Part shown: positions 13,401 through 28,400 of the stretch, one piece after another
Layout: every line of letters begins with the position of its first letter
Numbering within the stretch: the stretch's first letter is position 1
Source of the DNA: Euglena gracilis
Lineage: Eukaryota; Euglenida; Euglenophyceae; Euglenales
Direction: 5' to 3'
Assembly: GCA_039621445.1 (NCBI GenBank)
Contig: CP154956.1
Coordinates: forward strand, 30,448,667-30,512,666
DNA length: 64,000 nucleotides
Made by a program: the position numbers and the translations under genes
The notes under the pieces: model-generated
Told to the model about the DNA's origin: nothing
Databases searched by the model: none
The model's input: the letters and a program-made list of their open reading frames with translations, nothing else

Positions 13401-16400
13401 TTGTTGTACAAAAAAACCCCAATTTCTGGCGGAAGACCCCTTAAAAACTGCTCACATGTGCTTACCACATGACTACAAACCATTTTGGGCACTTTTGGGC
13501 AGTTTTGATTTTGGGTCCTCCAGACGCCAGCTTCAAGCCCGAACCGGCATCACAGACGCCGGTTCGGGTGTGAAGCCGGAGCCCCCAGACATGGTTTCAA
13601 AGCTAAGTGCAAGTTAGGCCGCCTAAGACACTTGGCAGGACAATTTTTGGGAAGGAAAAAAAGGCAGCGGTGCCAGGGCCGCCTCAAGAGAAAACCCCAA
13701 GAACCAATTTTCATCGGCTTGTTTTTCAAAAAAAGGCCGGGGTCTGCTGTGATGTGATGTGATGATCCGCATCACCAAGTGCGAAGTGACCACTTGGCGG
13801 GGCGGGGCAACCAAGGAAAGCAGCCCCATTCCTGTAGCCCGGGTGAGCGCTCGGCCCAATTGTACTTCGAAAAAATCCTAAGTCCATTCAGACAGGAATT
13901 GACCGGAATAAACCGGAATAAATTCCGGAATAAACCGGAATAACCCGGAATAAACCGGAATAAAACACCGGAATAAAATTTTCGGTCGACCGGAATATCT
14001 CCCTGCCCCTGGATATATACAGACAAGCATGAATTTATTTATGTATGTATGTATACATGTATGTATGTACACACATACATGTGTACATACATTGATACAT
14101 TCAAACACACGCACATACATGGATACATACATACACATACATCACATTGTTCGTTGCGTAGTGAAGTGCAAGTTCAACCGCGATGCAGACCGTGTGGCGT
14201 GTTAGATTCCGGACTGTGTTTTACACAAATACATTTTGGTGTTATAATTCGCCATTTGCAATCAATGTGCAAAAATGTAAAAAAAAATCAAACAGTTCAC
14301 AAACTCTGTGTGCCACTCCAAAACACAGCGCCAATTCAAAACTGTTTGCAAAAAACAATTCCAGATTTATTTTTCCATGGTATGGCACATGAAACGTTGT
14401 AGTCACGTGTCGGCAAAGAACAGGAACGCGACCCCCACGGTGCTCGTTTTATGCCGTTCCCATTTTGCAACCCAGTGTAGCGGACCCGTCAGTGGTTCAC
14501 CCCAAGGAATATATTTTTCACACCAGAATTAAGAGTAATACTTGTTGTCCTTGAAGGGTTTTCTTTGGGGGGGGCAGTGTCCCCCGCCCATTGTTTTGTA
14601 TGATTGGACGTGCTGGAGGATATGTTAGCCCATCAGGCGGAGCCGAGATACACTATAAGCAACACACCTGATAAAACCGTGGCTCTCTATTTCCGCAAGG
14701 GCGAATACTGCTGCCCGACGTGCGATGTCATCATCGTCCTCCTCGCGTTGACTCTTCAACCTCAACACATTTAATGGCAGACTGCCAACAACTCATTACA
14801 GGTGAGACTTCACGTCGGGTTTGCATGCAAGCTGGGGGACGCTTCACTCAGTCGCATCCAGGGTGGGGGCCCTCCTGCCCTTGTACCCGCCGACTTGTCT
14901 CCAATCAAATTTTTAAATGGTTGCACGTTTCTTAGAAAAATAAATAGCCGCGGTATGCTAAAGGGCTTTCCAGTCGTTTAGTCATATGCAAGGGCAGAAA
15001 ATTTTATGTGGACGTGTTTGTGGGTTTGTTGGTTTTGGACAGTTTCCCTATGCAATCATTCATGCCATTCAATGGTCGACACGTCCTCACTCAACCTCTC
15101 AATTTCCCCCTTCAGGCTGTAGGCCCAAGCAAGAGCTCATTTCATCAACCCACCTCAACCATGATTCCCCACATACGCAAATGAAATATTTGTCATTCAT
15201 GCTTGGTAATCGGAGGGCGCGAAGGAAAAGCAGACAGTTCTCAAAACGAGACGAGAGTGAAAAACAGTTTTCCCACAGGCAACACGTTTGACGAACACAT
15301 ATGAAACAGAACGCGGAAGACTGGAATGAACTCACACTTGGGTCAAAGACATGTCCAGGAACGACGCAGTTGTAATCCAAGGAAGCGTTGTGTTCAAAGT
15401 CGGGAGTGCAATGCAACCCGAATTCCGTTCATTTGAAAACCATTTTGAAAATATCCAAATGTCCCCAAAAATGTTTTTTTTGTAAATCCCCACCACAATG
15501 CTGGCAAACACAATCATCAATGCCTTCGATGCCTAGGGGAAGGTTACCTAAGAATATTTACACAACCCCTAACCCCTGTTGTTGGGAACACGAGGAGGTA
15601 GGCCAGGCAGTACCACGGCAACAACAAATCATCCAAAGGAGAGGAATGTTCAAAGCGTGGTTAGACCGCTTATGGAGAAGATGAAAGCATTCTTAGATTT
15701 ATGCATTTCGTCCCATCAAACACAAACACCCCAAGAAATCAAACCTGAGGATGGAGACGTGAGGGGTACAATGGAGGCATACACGCGCTAGTTTGTCCCT
15801 GGAATTGTATTTTGGTAGTCCTAACCTTGGCTTTGCAACCTGCGCATACACCCCCCATTGATCAGAGTGTGCGTGTGAGGCCAAGACAAGATGGGCATTG
15901 CACATTGTTGCAAAGCCCAAATTCGGCGTAGCAACCGGGACCGGAGGTTCAACAGGTGCAAGAGATGGTACCCTAGACGAGGACGGGCGTGGTCATCGAT
16001 GCAGCCCCACCCCAGAGCAGGAAGCGCATGAAGGCAAGCATGAGGCTGGAAGGAGGGTAATGTCGAAGCCAAAGCAGTCCACCAATGGTGAACCCCCCTC
16101 CTAATAAATGCACAGACATTTAATTTATTAGGGCAAGACATGTAATACTGAATTGTCCACCACTCTTTTATCCTCTTCATATGTTTGTGTGGCAGGGAGT
16201 GAAAACCGAATCATGTTCAGATTGGGGTTCCGGTGTCTGACAGAACAGGCAACAACTCTGTTTGGACGAGATAGGTGGCCTGAAGCACAATCTTGTGTGC
16301 TTTTCGCTCCATCGTTCCATAAAAATGACCTCTTTTTCCTCAGGGGAGAAATATTTCCCACAATGCATTGTTGTTTTCTGCTAACTCCTGCAGTTACAAC

Positions 16401-19400
16401 CACCACTTCCCAAATGTGCATTTGGATCCTTTCCATTTCCCCTTGCTTTGGGGTGTTTTGTGACCGAAACAAACTGAAACATCACTGAGAGAGGCCCCAA
16501 AAATTTAGGGGCGGGGAATTTTCATCCCGGTTTTCATTTCTGATTTTCATAACTAGAATTTCGAAGCTGTCCCTCTTTGGGAGAAAATCCTGTTATACAT
16601 GTTTGATGGACCATTGGTTACTTTATTAAAAAAAAAAAGTGGCAAAGTCGGGAGAATTGGTTGTGCGTCCATGGAGGTGTCATTCTGAACGAAGCAATTA
16701 GCAAAAAAATTGCAAACAAAATGACGAGAGTGGGTATGACTGCGTGAGGCAGAGTGGGAACGACGAAGAGGCGAAATCCAGGGAATACAATCGGAACAGT
16801 GACAGCCAAATCCGGCATCCGGTGACAGCGTCATCCAAAATACCCGTGCCACCCATGTTCTGGACCAATCAAGGAGTAGGGAGAGCATTAAACAGGTTCG
16901 AAACAACTCGTCAAACGAATGCTGTCATATAAAAACAAAAACAAACCGGTGCAACTAAATGAGAGATATCCAAATGTGGTTTGCCAAAAAAAAACATCCT
17001 GGTGTGTGTTGTTTCCACTGAATGCATTTGGATGACAAATTTCGAACTTGAATGCAGAACAAGTGGTGTCGTGGGGGGCATCATTGGCAGTGTGGTGCTT
17101 AGGCATACACACGTTGCCGGAAATATGAGACAAAACATATGTTTGCGTTGTGTGCGGGGGGGGGGGGGCGGTGGCAGCACGGGGTGTGTTCTTTTTTTTT
17201 ATTATGAACGCAATGTTGGGTGTGTGGACCCAAGTAGGTTTTCTTCTCCGCCCTCACCCCCCAAAAAAACGAAACTTGTCTAATTGCTTTTTCGTTCATC
17301 AAAAAAGGAACCCTTACACAGAAATTCTGGACCCATGAACATCAACCCATTCTATATCCTTAATGTGACCCTGAAAATCAAAATTGATTTTTTTATTTGC
17401 CATAGGTCAAGTTGGAAAATGACCACCAAATGAAAGCAAGAAGTTCCGCTGCAAACTACCGAAAAAACCATGCCAAACAAACGAGACCCCACACCCACAC
17501 CAACCCACACCCACCCACCCGCCCACCCACCCACCTACGCCCCCACCCACCCCGCCCCCCCCCCCCACCCACCCCACCCACCCACCCACCCACCCACACA
17601 CCCACCCTATGTCCCCCCTATGGGGCTAACGTTGTCGTTGATGGCTGGCATATTGTCTTGGGTCCACATCAATTGGCATTTGATTTGCAGCGCTTGATGC
17701 TTTGGTGGCAGGGGGAGCAGCTCACCCAAGTATTTTGCTATGGTGGTGTCATACCACACACAGGCATTCCATTGGAGTGCAGGGAGCACTCCACACCTAG
17801 GCAATCAAGGAGGTGATCTCCCGCAGGGTGGACGATCATGTGGGAGGGCAGACATATTTTAGGCAGCCAGTTCAGCTGCCTGATGCCATACCACTGCTTC
17901 AGCTCGTGCAGCCTGGTGCAGGCCGGCTTCCCTTGCCACCGTAAATCAGCTGACAGGCATCATCCAGTCTCCAAATATAGCTGCTCAGCCATGAAGTTGT
18001 CCCTCAGCTCTTCCAGGAGTTCGTTGCGGTGGTGGGCGGTCTTCCATGCAGTCTATGGCATCCACACTGCATGTGGGATCCCTTGAATTGGCCCATGGCC
18101 AATGCAGCCACAACCGCTGCCGCCACGGACTGCCCCTGCGGTAGTGCTAGCCAGTTCTTTTGGGTCCACCAACCGCTTGTGAAGAACCTGTACGGGCATA
18201 TGCGCTCCTTGAAACCCCCTGTGTGCTTGCACATGTGTTATTCAGGTTGTACGCTTGGCCGACAGCACCTTCGCTTTTTTCCTCAACCACCAATGTGCTT
18301 TTTTTTTAATCAAGACTCATCTCTCGTTTGCTGCCTGCGGGTTTTTTTTTGTTTGTGACCCGTGGGGAGGAGTGGGTGGGTGGGTCCTGACCGAGCCCAC
18401 CTGGGGGGGGCTCCTGTTTGGATGTGTTTTCATAACCCCCCCCCCCCAAAATAAGACCCCCCCGTAAAATGGACCCCCCCCAAAAATAAGACCCCTCCCC
18501 TGGCCGGTCCGAGCAAAAATTCATGGACCCCCCCATAAATAAGACCCCCCAGCCAGGATTTTTGAAAAATGGGCCATTTTTGCAGGGTAAATCTGCCAAT
18601 TTGGGACAATTTTCACACAAATCAGCATATTTTCCCCCATTTGTCTGGCGCAAAGCGCCGAATTTTTCGAAAAATGGTATTTTGGGGGGCATTTTTGGAC
18701 TTTTTGGGCGGTCGAAAATTTTTCCAGCAAAACTCCATAAAATGGACTCCCCCATGAATAAGACCCCCCCTCGGGCTTTCCAGCAACCGACCCATGAAAT
18801 GGACCCGGGGTCTTATTTTGGGGGGGGTTTATTGCCAGGGCCTTTTTTAGAGATTTTTTTTGGCTGTTGTTTTTTTAAATTTTTTGAGCCAAGGGCTTTT
18901 TTGATGTTTTGGTTTTTGATTTTTTTGGTTTTTTTTTTTAGCCCCAGGGGTTGTTCAGGGTGTGTGCCTAGGCTCTTTTCTGTTTTGATCTTTTGGCCTT
19001 TGTTTTTTTATTTTTGGGTCCAGGGTTCTCTCTTTTTTAAAGGCTCCAGTCAACTTTGGATGGACTGGTCAGTATTAATCATGCATGACAATCTTCCTCA
19101 GAACAAAACGTTTTGGACAATCTCCCCGAAGTTGACCCATTTTTACCAAAGTATAGCTATTTTTTGTCCATTTTGCTATGAACGTCCACATTATGGGCGG
19201 TCCTTAGAAAAAAAAAAATCTTCCCATCCCTACATATTCAATGAAAATGGACAAAACAGGTTCATTATGGGGGCACGGTACCTACAATTTGCATTTTTTA
19301 TTTTGCGTTTTCTTCGTGCTTTTGATTGCTTCTGAGATACAGCATATTCAAAATTTCAATTCAAATTTTTGGTGATTTTGGTCTAGCTTTTTTTGGCAAG

Positions 19401-22400
19401 AAAAAACCCCAATTGTTTTTTGGCTAGGAATACCTGACATGGGTGTGGAGAGGGGGCCTGAAACAGGGGAAATGGACGGGGGTCAGCCGGGGAGATCAAC
19501 CATACAATGGGCTCCACAATGGCAATCTTTTGTCACTCGTCAGCTCCTTGTCGGCGTTCGGTGTTCACCATATCTTTTGTGGCAATTCTTTTGACCATCG
19601 TCCCAGCCTATCTTGATGGCGTCAATGTTCGCTTTTTCGTCTGTGTCGAGAAAGATCATACGTGTCTCCATAATGGCGAAGGTCAGCCGCGTTTCGGAAA
19701 AGTTCACCACAATGGTCAATATCTTTTGTGGCGTTTTTTTGACTCGTCAGCTCCTTCATGGCGTCAATGGTGCGCTTTTCATCTGTGTCAATCAAGTCAA
19801 CAAGATGCTCGTTTAGTACCAGGCCAATGACGAGGACGAGCAATTTATGATCACAAGACCTGCAGGCATTTCCAGATTCACATTGTTCTCTCTTCTTTGT
19901 TTGGAAGCAAAGATTGGAAGTCTTCTCCTCCTCTTGCCTTTTCCTTATTATCTTTACTCTCTGGGATGGTGCCCCATCCGCTTGCATGATGTTGATTGCT
20001 TTGCGCTGTTTCTTGCCTTGCTGTACATGTAGACAACACTTCTTGGCCAGCCTCTACAAGCAACCTGCCTCCACCCAATGATGACACATCATTATGGCTA
20101 AAAAAAAGTTAATGTTGTCGGTATCCATCTTAGGCATCAGATCCTGGTCTTCAGATGCTATCCAACCATATCCCTGCTGATCCACAAATTTCTCATTTGT
20201 CCCAGTAGGGGCCTGCTTCCCCAATTGCCTGTGAATTTTCAATCGCCAAACAACCCCCAACATTTTACCTCAGAATTTCCCAGCAATTTATCAGTCTCAA
20301 GACTCTGGTGGAGGGGGGGCCCTGGTGTTGTGTGCTGCCGCGGAGAGGTCGAAGATGGGCAGGGGAATGTGAAAAAATTGAGTTGCTCCCACAATGAACT
20401 GGTACTAAAGCACGTGGTCATCCGTTGGCATTTTTTTTTTGGTTGGCAGAGTTTTTTGGTGGAGTAGGCCCAGCGTCTGGTTGGATGCACAAGAGAGCAG
20501 GAAGATGGCCCAAGCTGAGATTTTTTTTTTGCAGATTTTGTCCACCTGTGGTCCGCTGGGGGGGGGGGTGATTTTGGGTAATTTTTTCAGATGGAGTTTC
20601 CCCGTCCGCGTTTTTTTTTTGCAAAAGAAGAGCACAGCAAAAGGAATATGCAGGGCACACTGCATCACTGATCGCAGGCAGGCGACAGTCAAGGGGGGCT
20701 TATGACCGCAAACAATCTGCAGCAAAACACATACAGATCATTATATTTCAATGAATATAAGCGAAGTTCGAAGCGGGTTTACACTTCCTCATTAAAAAAT
20801 GAAAAAATGAATGTTGCAAAGAGAAAGAACAACCAAATTCCTAATTCCAATTCCCAATTCCCAATTCCAATCCCAATTCCCGGTGGAAGTCCAGTGGCCA
20901 CCCGGACCTCCCGCCCAAGGTCATCCAAGCAGCGCTGCTGCACCTCCGCGTCCCCAGATGTCGCCCCAGAACAAGTTGATGGCGCTCCCTGCCCGCATGG
21001 CCAGCTGACATGGGCGGTCAGCACCAGTCGGGAACTCATCTCCATCACCCAATCAGCGGTGGCCACCTCCAACCACCAGAGGAACCACCAGATGACCTCC
21101 ACAGAAACGAGATGGGCTACATCAGGTGCACCGGGATAGTGCCCGACTGATTTGAATTGAAAGCGCAATGCTATTAACCGTTCAATGTTTCACTGAATCA
21201 CAAATGGCATTCATTATTGTTCACTACGTACTATGTACGTTTTGCAAAGTGAACACAGTGGGGAGCCTGGACTGTACGATTGCCCACCCGGTCCAGCAAA
21301 AGCCGTAACCGAACCCTTGATGACTGGGAACCGTTTAGGGGTATGGGGAAGTGAAATGGACCCGGTCCCTCCTCTGTGTTTTATTCTCTCAAATCAGTGT
21401 CATTGGTAACCTGCCAGTGTCAAATACTCTTACAGGAAGCGGAAAACTGCTTATTGAGCCCTGCTTGGTCAAAACATTTCATCGGCCTGTGCATGTGCCT
21501 CGCACAACATTCAACCGCTAAACTACTGACTGCACCATCAACCTTTACGGTGATTGATAGGTGCACTTCATGCACAAATATTTCCGACTCTAGCAGTGCA
21601 AGGCGGGGAGCCACGGGGCTGCTGGGTGCCTGCTTCAGCCGCTTGCGGCGCCGGCCCATAACAGTACCCGACACCGACGGTGGCCAACGTCGGTGTCTGG
21701 GAGATATGATTGCACACTAAGAACGTGGTATCTCCTCCTTTTTCCTTTCTCATTGTGTGTACTATTTTGTTACACATATAGCTGTGTTTCTCTTTATGTT
21801 TGCTGCCTTTTGTCTCCCATAATGTCATGCGTTTCTGCTTCCGAGAAGCGGTATTCCGCTTCATCTGGGCCAGTATTTAATTTTTTGTTGATATCCTTGT
21901 TGGGTAAATTGTACATACAGCATGTCTGCCTGAAAACTCTTAACAGCAATCTGTCCATCTGATGTAGCGAGTGTGGCGACCCGATCTTCGAAACAGCCAG
22001 AACTTGTCAAAACGCCTCATGACGGTTTTCTTCTGTCAAAAGCAGAGTGAACTTTTTCAAGCTGGAGGAAAACAGCTTTGCCCTGTGGATCATAAACGCC
22101 CTCACATGAGTTTCTCAAGGCAACTAGACATATACACAAGAACGACCTAAAACACACCTACACAAACAAGTTCATGGCGCCAGGGCACCGTTGTCGGTGA
22201 GGTGGGTAACAATCCAACCAAAACCAAAGGAAGGAAACCATCTGTGGCCGAGAAACACCCTGTCCGGTCATGTTTCCCCACCAATCCAAAGGCGACTTCC
22301 CTAAAACAGGGCTTGCTTAATAGGTTGCACCCTTGGTCTGTGACAAAGTGGACGAAGAGTGGGTGCAGGCGGGATAAGGTGATGTCGGACGAAGAAACGG

Positions 22401-25400
22401 GATGGAAGACCAATACCAAAGTTGTGAAAACTTAAAACATGACACGGCGAACCTGAAGGTGGACCGTGTTGTGGTCCACAAATCCGAGAAAGAAGGTCCT
22501 GGTCATCCAGCCTGTAAAGTGATCCAGTAAAATGAACTCCTGCCCTTTGTGGTGTTCCCACCGCATTCACTTCGGGCTGCCGTCGCCGGTTGCTGGCTGG
22601 AAGCAGGGAGTCTTTTCACGAGTCCCTGGGGGGGGGTGTTTGCTCGGATGCTGTTTTTTTCCCTCGTGGACAGGAGAATGCGGTCCTACCCCGCTTGGAT
22701 GGGATCAACGAGGAGAACTGGGCTGGACACATATTGATCCCGTACCCAAGAAAAAGCGCATGTGCCAAAAGTCTGAAAAATCCAGGAAATTGGGACAGCA
22801 GCCTAAAAGAATTAAAGACACCGGTTTATTCTCAAGCAATGCCCAGGCAGGAATATTTTGGCTGCCCCAAGTGTCTTTGTAAAGAAATACATTTTGCCCA
22901 CACCAGCGTCGACGATGATGCCAATTAGATGTGGGTTGCTCTTCCTTTCCCAGGTACTTCATCCTCTGGGTGCACGCCTTTTTTTTGGAAAACAGACAGA
23001 CCTCCGAATCGGGGGTATTTCGCTAGGATATCTGGATGGTCTTCCAGTAGTTTTTCATCGGATGCTCCTACCAGACAAGCGTCCCGAAACACACAGATGT
23101 CGTTTGCTTTGCCCTGCCAGGCCATCATCCCGTGATGTGACCCAGGTGGCAAGTATTGCTCTTCCAAAAAAAAAAGTTGACCCCCCATTATCTGTACTTT
23201 TTCGAAATGTAGGCTTTTGTTTTTTTTCCAGAAAAAAATGGGTCCAAAAATAGGGTTTTTGCAATTCCCCCAGTCCTCCTCCACAACACCTCCCGTCTGC
23301 CGTCCCACATAAATGTGAGTTGGAGCGCCGCTTTTTGGTAATAAATGTAATACCACCCTGTAAAGGTGTGATTTTGTTTGGCTGTTCCAAGTGCACTATG
23401 GCAGTGGCCTCAACGAAGCAGTTGGCATAGGGCTCTGCGGGTTGTCCTGCTCTTGAAGTAAGCATAAATACACTTGAATGTGTGTCGTCCCTGTTGTTGG
23501 GGCAGTCTCCACGGCACACACCAAATAGTCCGCAAGACTTTCCAGTGCATCCAGTGCTGCCGTGTCCGAAGGCCTTACTTTGTTAATGGTGATGCACCAT
23601 CCTCGCACTTGTTGTTCATCTGATGCTGGTTCCTGCGTTTCTGGCGGGGCTTGTTTGCAGGACTTGTGGGGCTTGATGCAGGGCTTGTGGGGCTTGTTCA
23701 GAACTTTGTGCAGCACGTCGCCGTCTGTTACCATTTGACTGCCGGATTGAAGCCTCATCGTCCATTAATATACACCTGTGGCTCATTAATTGCGACAGTC
23801 TGCACAATGCCAGAGGGAGAATTGTGTTCTATTTAATCGTACATTTTAGATATCATATTAACAACACCCCCATTTTCAAGATTTTTACACTCCTTCTAAT
23901 TAACTCATGCCCTGCATGTTTTTTGTGCCCCAGCATGTTGAATTTCTGATATGTACCCTTAAGAAATACTGTCCCTGTCGGCAGTGATGTTCAGAGTGGG
24001 AAATTTTTTTGGTATATACCCTGCAGTACCCTTTGCATAGTGTGAAGGCCAGTTTTGAACAAAGACAAGGTTTAACAAAGGTCACCAATCCCCAGTCCAA
24101 CATGCGCCACATAACACGGGTTGATTTTACAGTCACGTCTCTTGACCACTGTGAAAAACAAAAACCTACAAACTCGCTTATGCCCACTCTCCGAAGAACT
24201 CAAATTCTGCCGGGGAGGGTGTTCTTGTTTGCAGTTTTGTGATAAAACCTCATTTTTTGGTTGCCTTTTTTTTGCATTTTGTTCTGTTTGCAGTCAAAAA
24301 ATTTATTCCAAATGAATTGAAGCGGCGTTCCGCTTCCCTCATTTCCCGTTTAGTATGTTAAAAAGTTTTGGACATGATGTGTAATTGAAAATTTTTGACT
24401 GTTTTTGATAGATTTTTTGGATTGTTTTTCATGGGCAATTTAAACCGCCTAATCTGACACGCCGACCCACTAATGGATCCACTTTGCATTTAGGCATTCT
24501 CTTTGCATGCCATTTTGTGACTCATTCGACGTGTTTATGCCTGATTTGAGCACTTGATTACTGGGCATTTACCGTTGGGTCAAAATCATTTTTGTTTCAT
24601 GGAGTGGAATCCAGAGCCAGGATCAACAGTTGCTCAACCACATCAGAACCCAAGCTCAACTGACGATCTTGCAAAAATCATCCTCGCCATGCTGAAAGCA
24701 GATTCCGCTGTTGCATCATAAGGTGTGAGGGCCAAGCATTCATGAGGAGGTGTGTGTGTTGGGATGTATTTTTGCTTGTGAAATAATCTCTTCCCAAAAA
24801 ACCATGCAAACTAGATATGGGTTTGGGGTATTTTTTTTAGACCACCTTGACTCACTCAAGCTGTTGGAGGAGGTTTGTGAGTGTCACACAATATGACGGA
24901 CGAGGCTCCCAATGTAAGAACACCAAGGGTGATTTCAGCAAAAAAGAATCCAGCATAATCGGAGATGGCTGAGCCCATTTTCTAGTCCTGCATTGATTCG
25001 GACATTCAACCAGATAGGTTTTGAAGAACGTTCAATGTGCAAAGTGTTCCTTTTACTCCACAACAACTGTGCATGATAGAGCTTGAACCACCTCACTTCG
25101 TGATTACCAAAAGTTGTGTGCTTTCTGTGCTGGATCACAGCACGAGAGGCGGCAAAGTTCGTAACCATCTCGTTGAGGAGGCCAACCAAATTTTCATTCA
25201 ACCTATCCTCCCGAATGAATGTGATATCTTGTTGTTTGAGACTCTTCTCCGCTGCTTGAATAAAGTCGAACTATCTGTCAAGCCTACAATCATGCCACAA
25301 ACCTGCTGGTGAACCAAATATGTTTCATCCGACCTGTGTGAAGGAAATGAACACAATTGAGTTTATTCATTTTAACCACAAAAGATATGCTTTTTCCTCC

Positions 25401-28400
25401 ACAAGATATAAATTTTCCTCCACAAAAGGTATGTTTGCATAACCCCCCCCCCCCACCTATACCCCCCATCTTATAACCCCCTCTCCTGGGACCAACCACC
25501 AAACTGGGACCTATAACCAGGTTTTGAATAGTGCTGAGCTCTTAATAGGTGCGCAAACGCGCATTTTTGATGCCCCATATGAACTGGCTCCCTGAATAGA
25601 CCCTCCGGGGAAACGCTGACAGGTGCCGCGTGAGCGGTGTGAAAACGAAAAAATCCCACTATTTTTATCATTATGTTTCCCAATAACATGATGGGCGTCA
25701 TGGGTCATGATGGCCATCATGGGTTATGATGGCCATCATGGGTCACGATGGCTATCATGGGTCATGATGGCCATCATGGGTCGTGATGGCCATCATGGGT
25801 CATGATGGGCATCATGGATGGGCATCATGGGTCATGATGGCCATCATGGGTCAAGATGGCCATCATGGGTCGTGATGGCCATCATGGGTCATGATGGCTA
25901 TCATGGGTCATGATGGGCATCATCGGTCATGATGGTTATCATGGGTCATGATGGCCATCATGGGTCATGATGGGCATCCTGGGTCAAGATGGCCATCATT
26001 ACCCATGATGGCCATCATGGGTCATGATGGCCCTGATGGGCCGGGGGGTCGAAAAACGCCCATTTTCGGCTCGAAAACACCTTTTCCGGGTCCGGGAGGC
26101 CAAACAGCATGGTTTTGGACATTTTTTTTTCGATTTTGTTTGGCCGAAAACGGTCCACCAGTAGAAAAAAGTGGAAAAAAAAAGTCCACCAGTGAAAAAA
26201 GTGTGCAAAATGGCCAAAATCGGCCGAAAAACGGCCGTATCTCGGGCTACAGGAACAGTTGCGAGGAAATCAAACTACCGGTAGATGGGGCGTTCCAAGG
26301 GCTTCAATTTAGGTCTCCGTATATTGCCTTTGATTTGCATCATTTTCGAGATATTTTGAAAACATTGATTTTTTGACCCCCCCCATCCCCCGAAAACGAC
26401 CCCCCCATCCCCCGAAGTCGGACAGTGGGAAAAGTGTACAAAACCAGCCCGTTGGCTGAAAACGGCCATCTCGGGCTCGGTGGGGAGTTGCGGGGAAATC
26501 AAAATATGGCTGGATAGGGCATTGCAAGGGCTTCAAATTAGGTCTCTGTATATTTCCTTTGACTTGGCTTCATTTTGGAGATATTTTGAAAATTGACATT
26601 TTTGGCCGAAATGGCAGAGTCCAAAGGGGGGGGGGGACTTATCCAGGGGGGGGGGCGATCCTACCCAGTTTGGACCCCTTTGCGCGTGAATAACTCGGGC
26701 CTGGCAGGGAGTTGGGGGTCAAACCCAGGTGATTCGGAAACAGGAAATCCAGTCGTTCGCGACTGAAAAAAAAATCCGGGAACCGGGCCAGGATCATGGT
26801 GATAATCCGCGGTTTTCACGGTCTACCCAGAGGGGGGGGGTGGCTTTCTTTTTCACAGATAAATCAATGGAACGATGCCACTTCTTTGCTCCATCACTCA
26901 TTGGACCATCCAGCAGACGCTGCTACCACTGTTAAAGCAGCACCTTTGTATCCATCACCTCTTGACTCCTTAGATGCCAGTGATTCAGTATCTTTGGCAT
27001 CCGGAACGACCGAAATGGATTCACGAAGGGATTCTCCACTGAGGTATTCCTACACTGGTGGCAACAGGGTAATGAGGGACGAAACCCAAAAGACTCCCCA
27101 AATTCTGAGGGTCTTAAAATCCTGCCCATTAAGCTGGGCAGAGTTATATTGGTTATGCATATATAAGAATGTATATACATATGCATTATGTCCATACAAC
27201 AGGGAAATTAAATAGTGGGACAGTGGGATACTCCAAACAAATGTAAATCCCCCGGAAACCATCTGCGAGTTGCAAAGGCTTTTCAAATTATTGCAATACC
27301 AGGAGGCTTCAGTGTGCGGTATGTGAAAGGTGTACCCAGTGCCTTCTGACGGATGGCCTAGGGTCGTGGGGGGCCTGTCAGAACGGGTGGTGCGACCATG
27401 AGCGTCGAGCACAGCAGCAAGGCGGCTGGGCATCGACACGTGTAAAACTCGAATTTGTTCAGGAGAAATGTCAGCAAAAGCACGCCGCAGAGCTGCCCAA
27501 AGTTTGTTTTGGTTAGGGAAAACACATCCTTCGAGATTTGCGAGCACAAGCACCCACAGGCGCTTGATCGGGTTGAGGTCCGGGCTCATTGCGGGCCGCA
27601 AACAGGCCTTGTTTCTTCGCCTTGCATGGGGGCAGGGGGGCAGGGTGTTCAATCCACCTCTTATCTAAGAGAGCTACATCCGCCCCAGCCCATCATTTCC
27701 CCCTATTTGCCAAGCCTGTGCCTCACACTTCACAAGGGGAACAGTTTTCAATGAGAACTCGGAAAGTGCATCATTCACAGTGGACCGCGGAGACCTCCCC
27801 ACGCCTACACTTGGCAAACTGATGAGATCCATTATCTCCAAGCAGAAGCCTGTGCAGGACCCGTCATCCAGCATCTTCATGGCATTGTACCGAAGCCAGG
27901 ATGTCGTGCTTCTTGCTCGGTGGGCCGGTGCACCATCTTGTTGGAATTTCCAGCCTGAGGTTCTGCGCAAACACATCTAACCAAATCGATTCAAGGGGAG
28001 GCAGCATGTATGGTCGCCTCAACGAAACATAGAAAGACATTGTGATTTCATTGCCAGACATTTGTTTTGATTCCGGCATGCAAGGGTGCACGCTGAAACA
28101 TGCGCAAGAAATGCATTTCCGGCTGTCGGCAAAACATACCTAGGCCCCTCGCAGCTTATGGGCACACCATTGAAGGTCAACCGGTATCAACTTTAAAATC
28201 CAATGGGTGCAAAAGAAATTTTTTTTGAATATAATTCACCCACAAAATCAGGCAAATACCAGATATTGGGCATCTTGCTTTCTACTTTTTTTTCTCACAT
28301 TTTATTATTTTCCATCTAGTCTTCCTGGGGAATCAACTTCGTACACATTGCACTGATGAGATTATGATGTGTTGGGCGGCTAAAGTAAATAGCAAGGATC

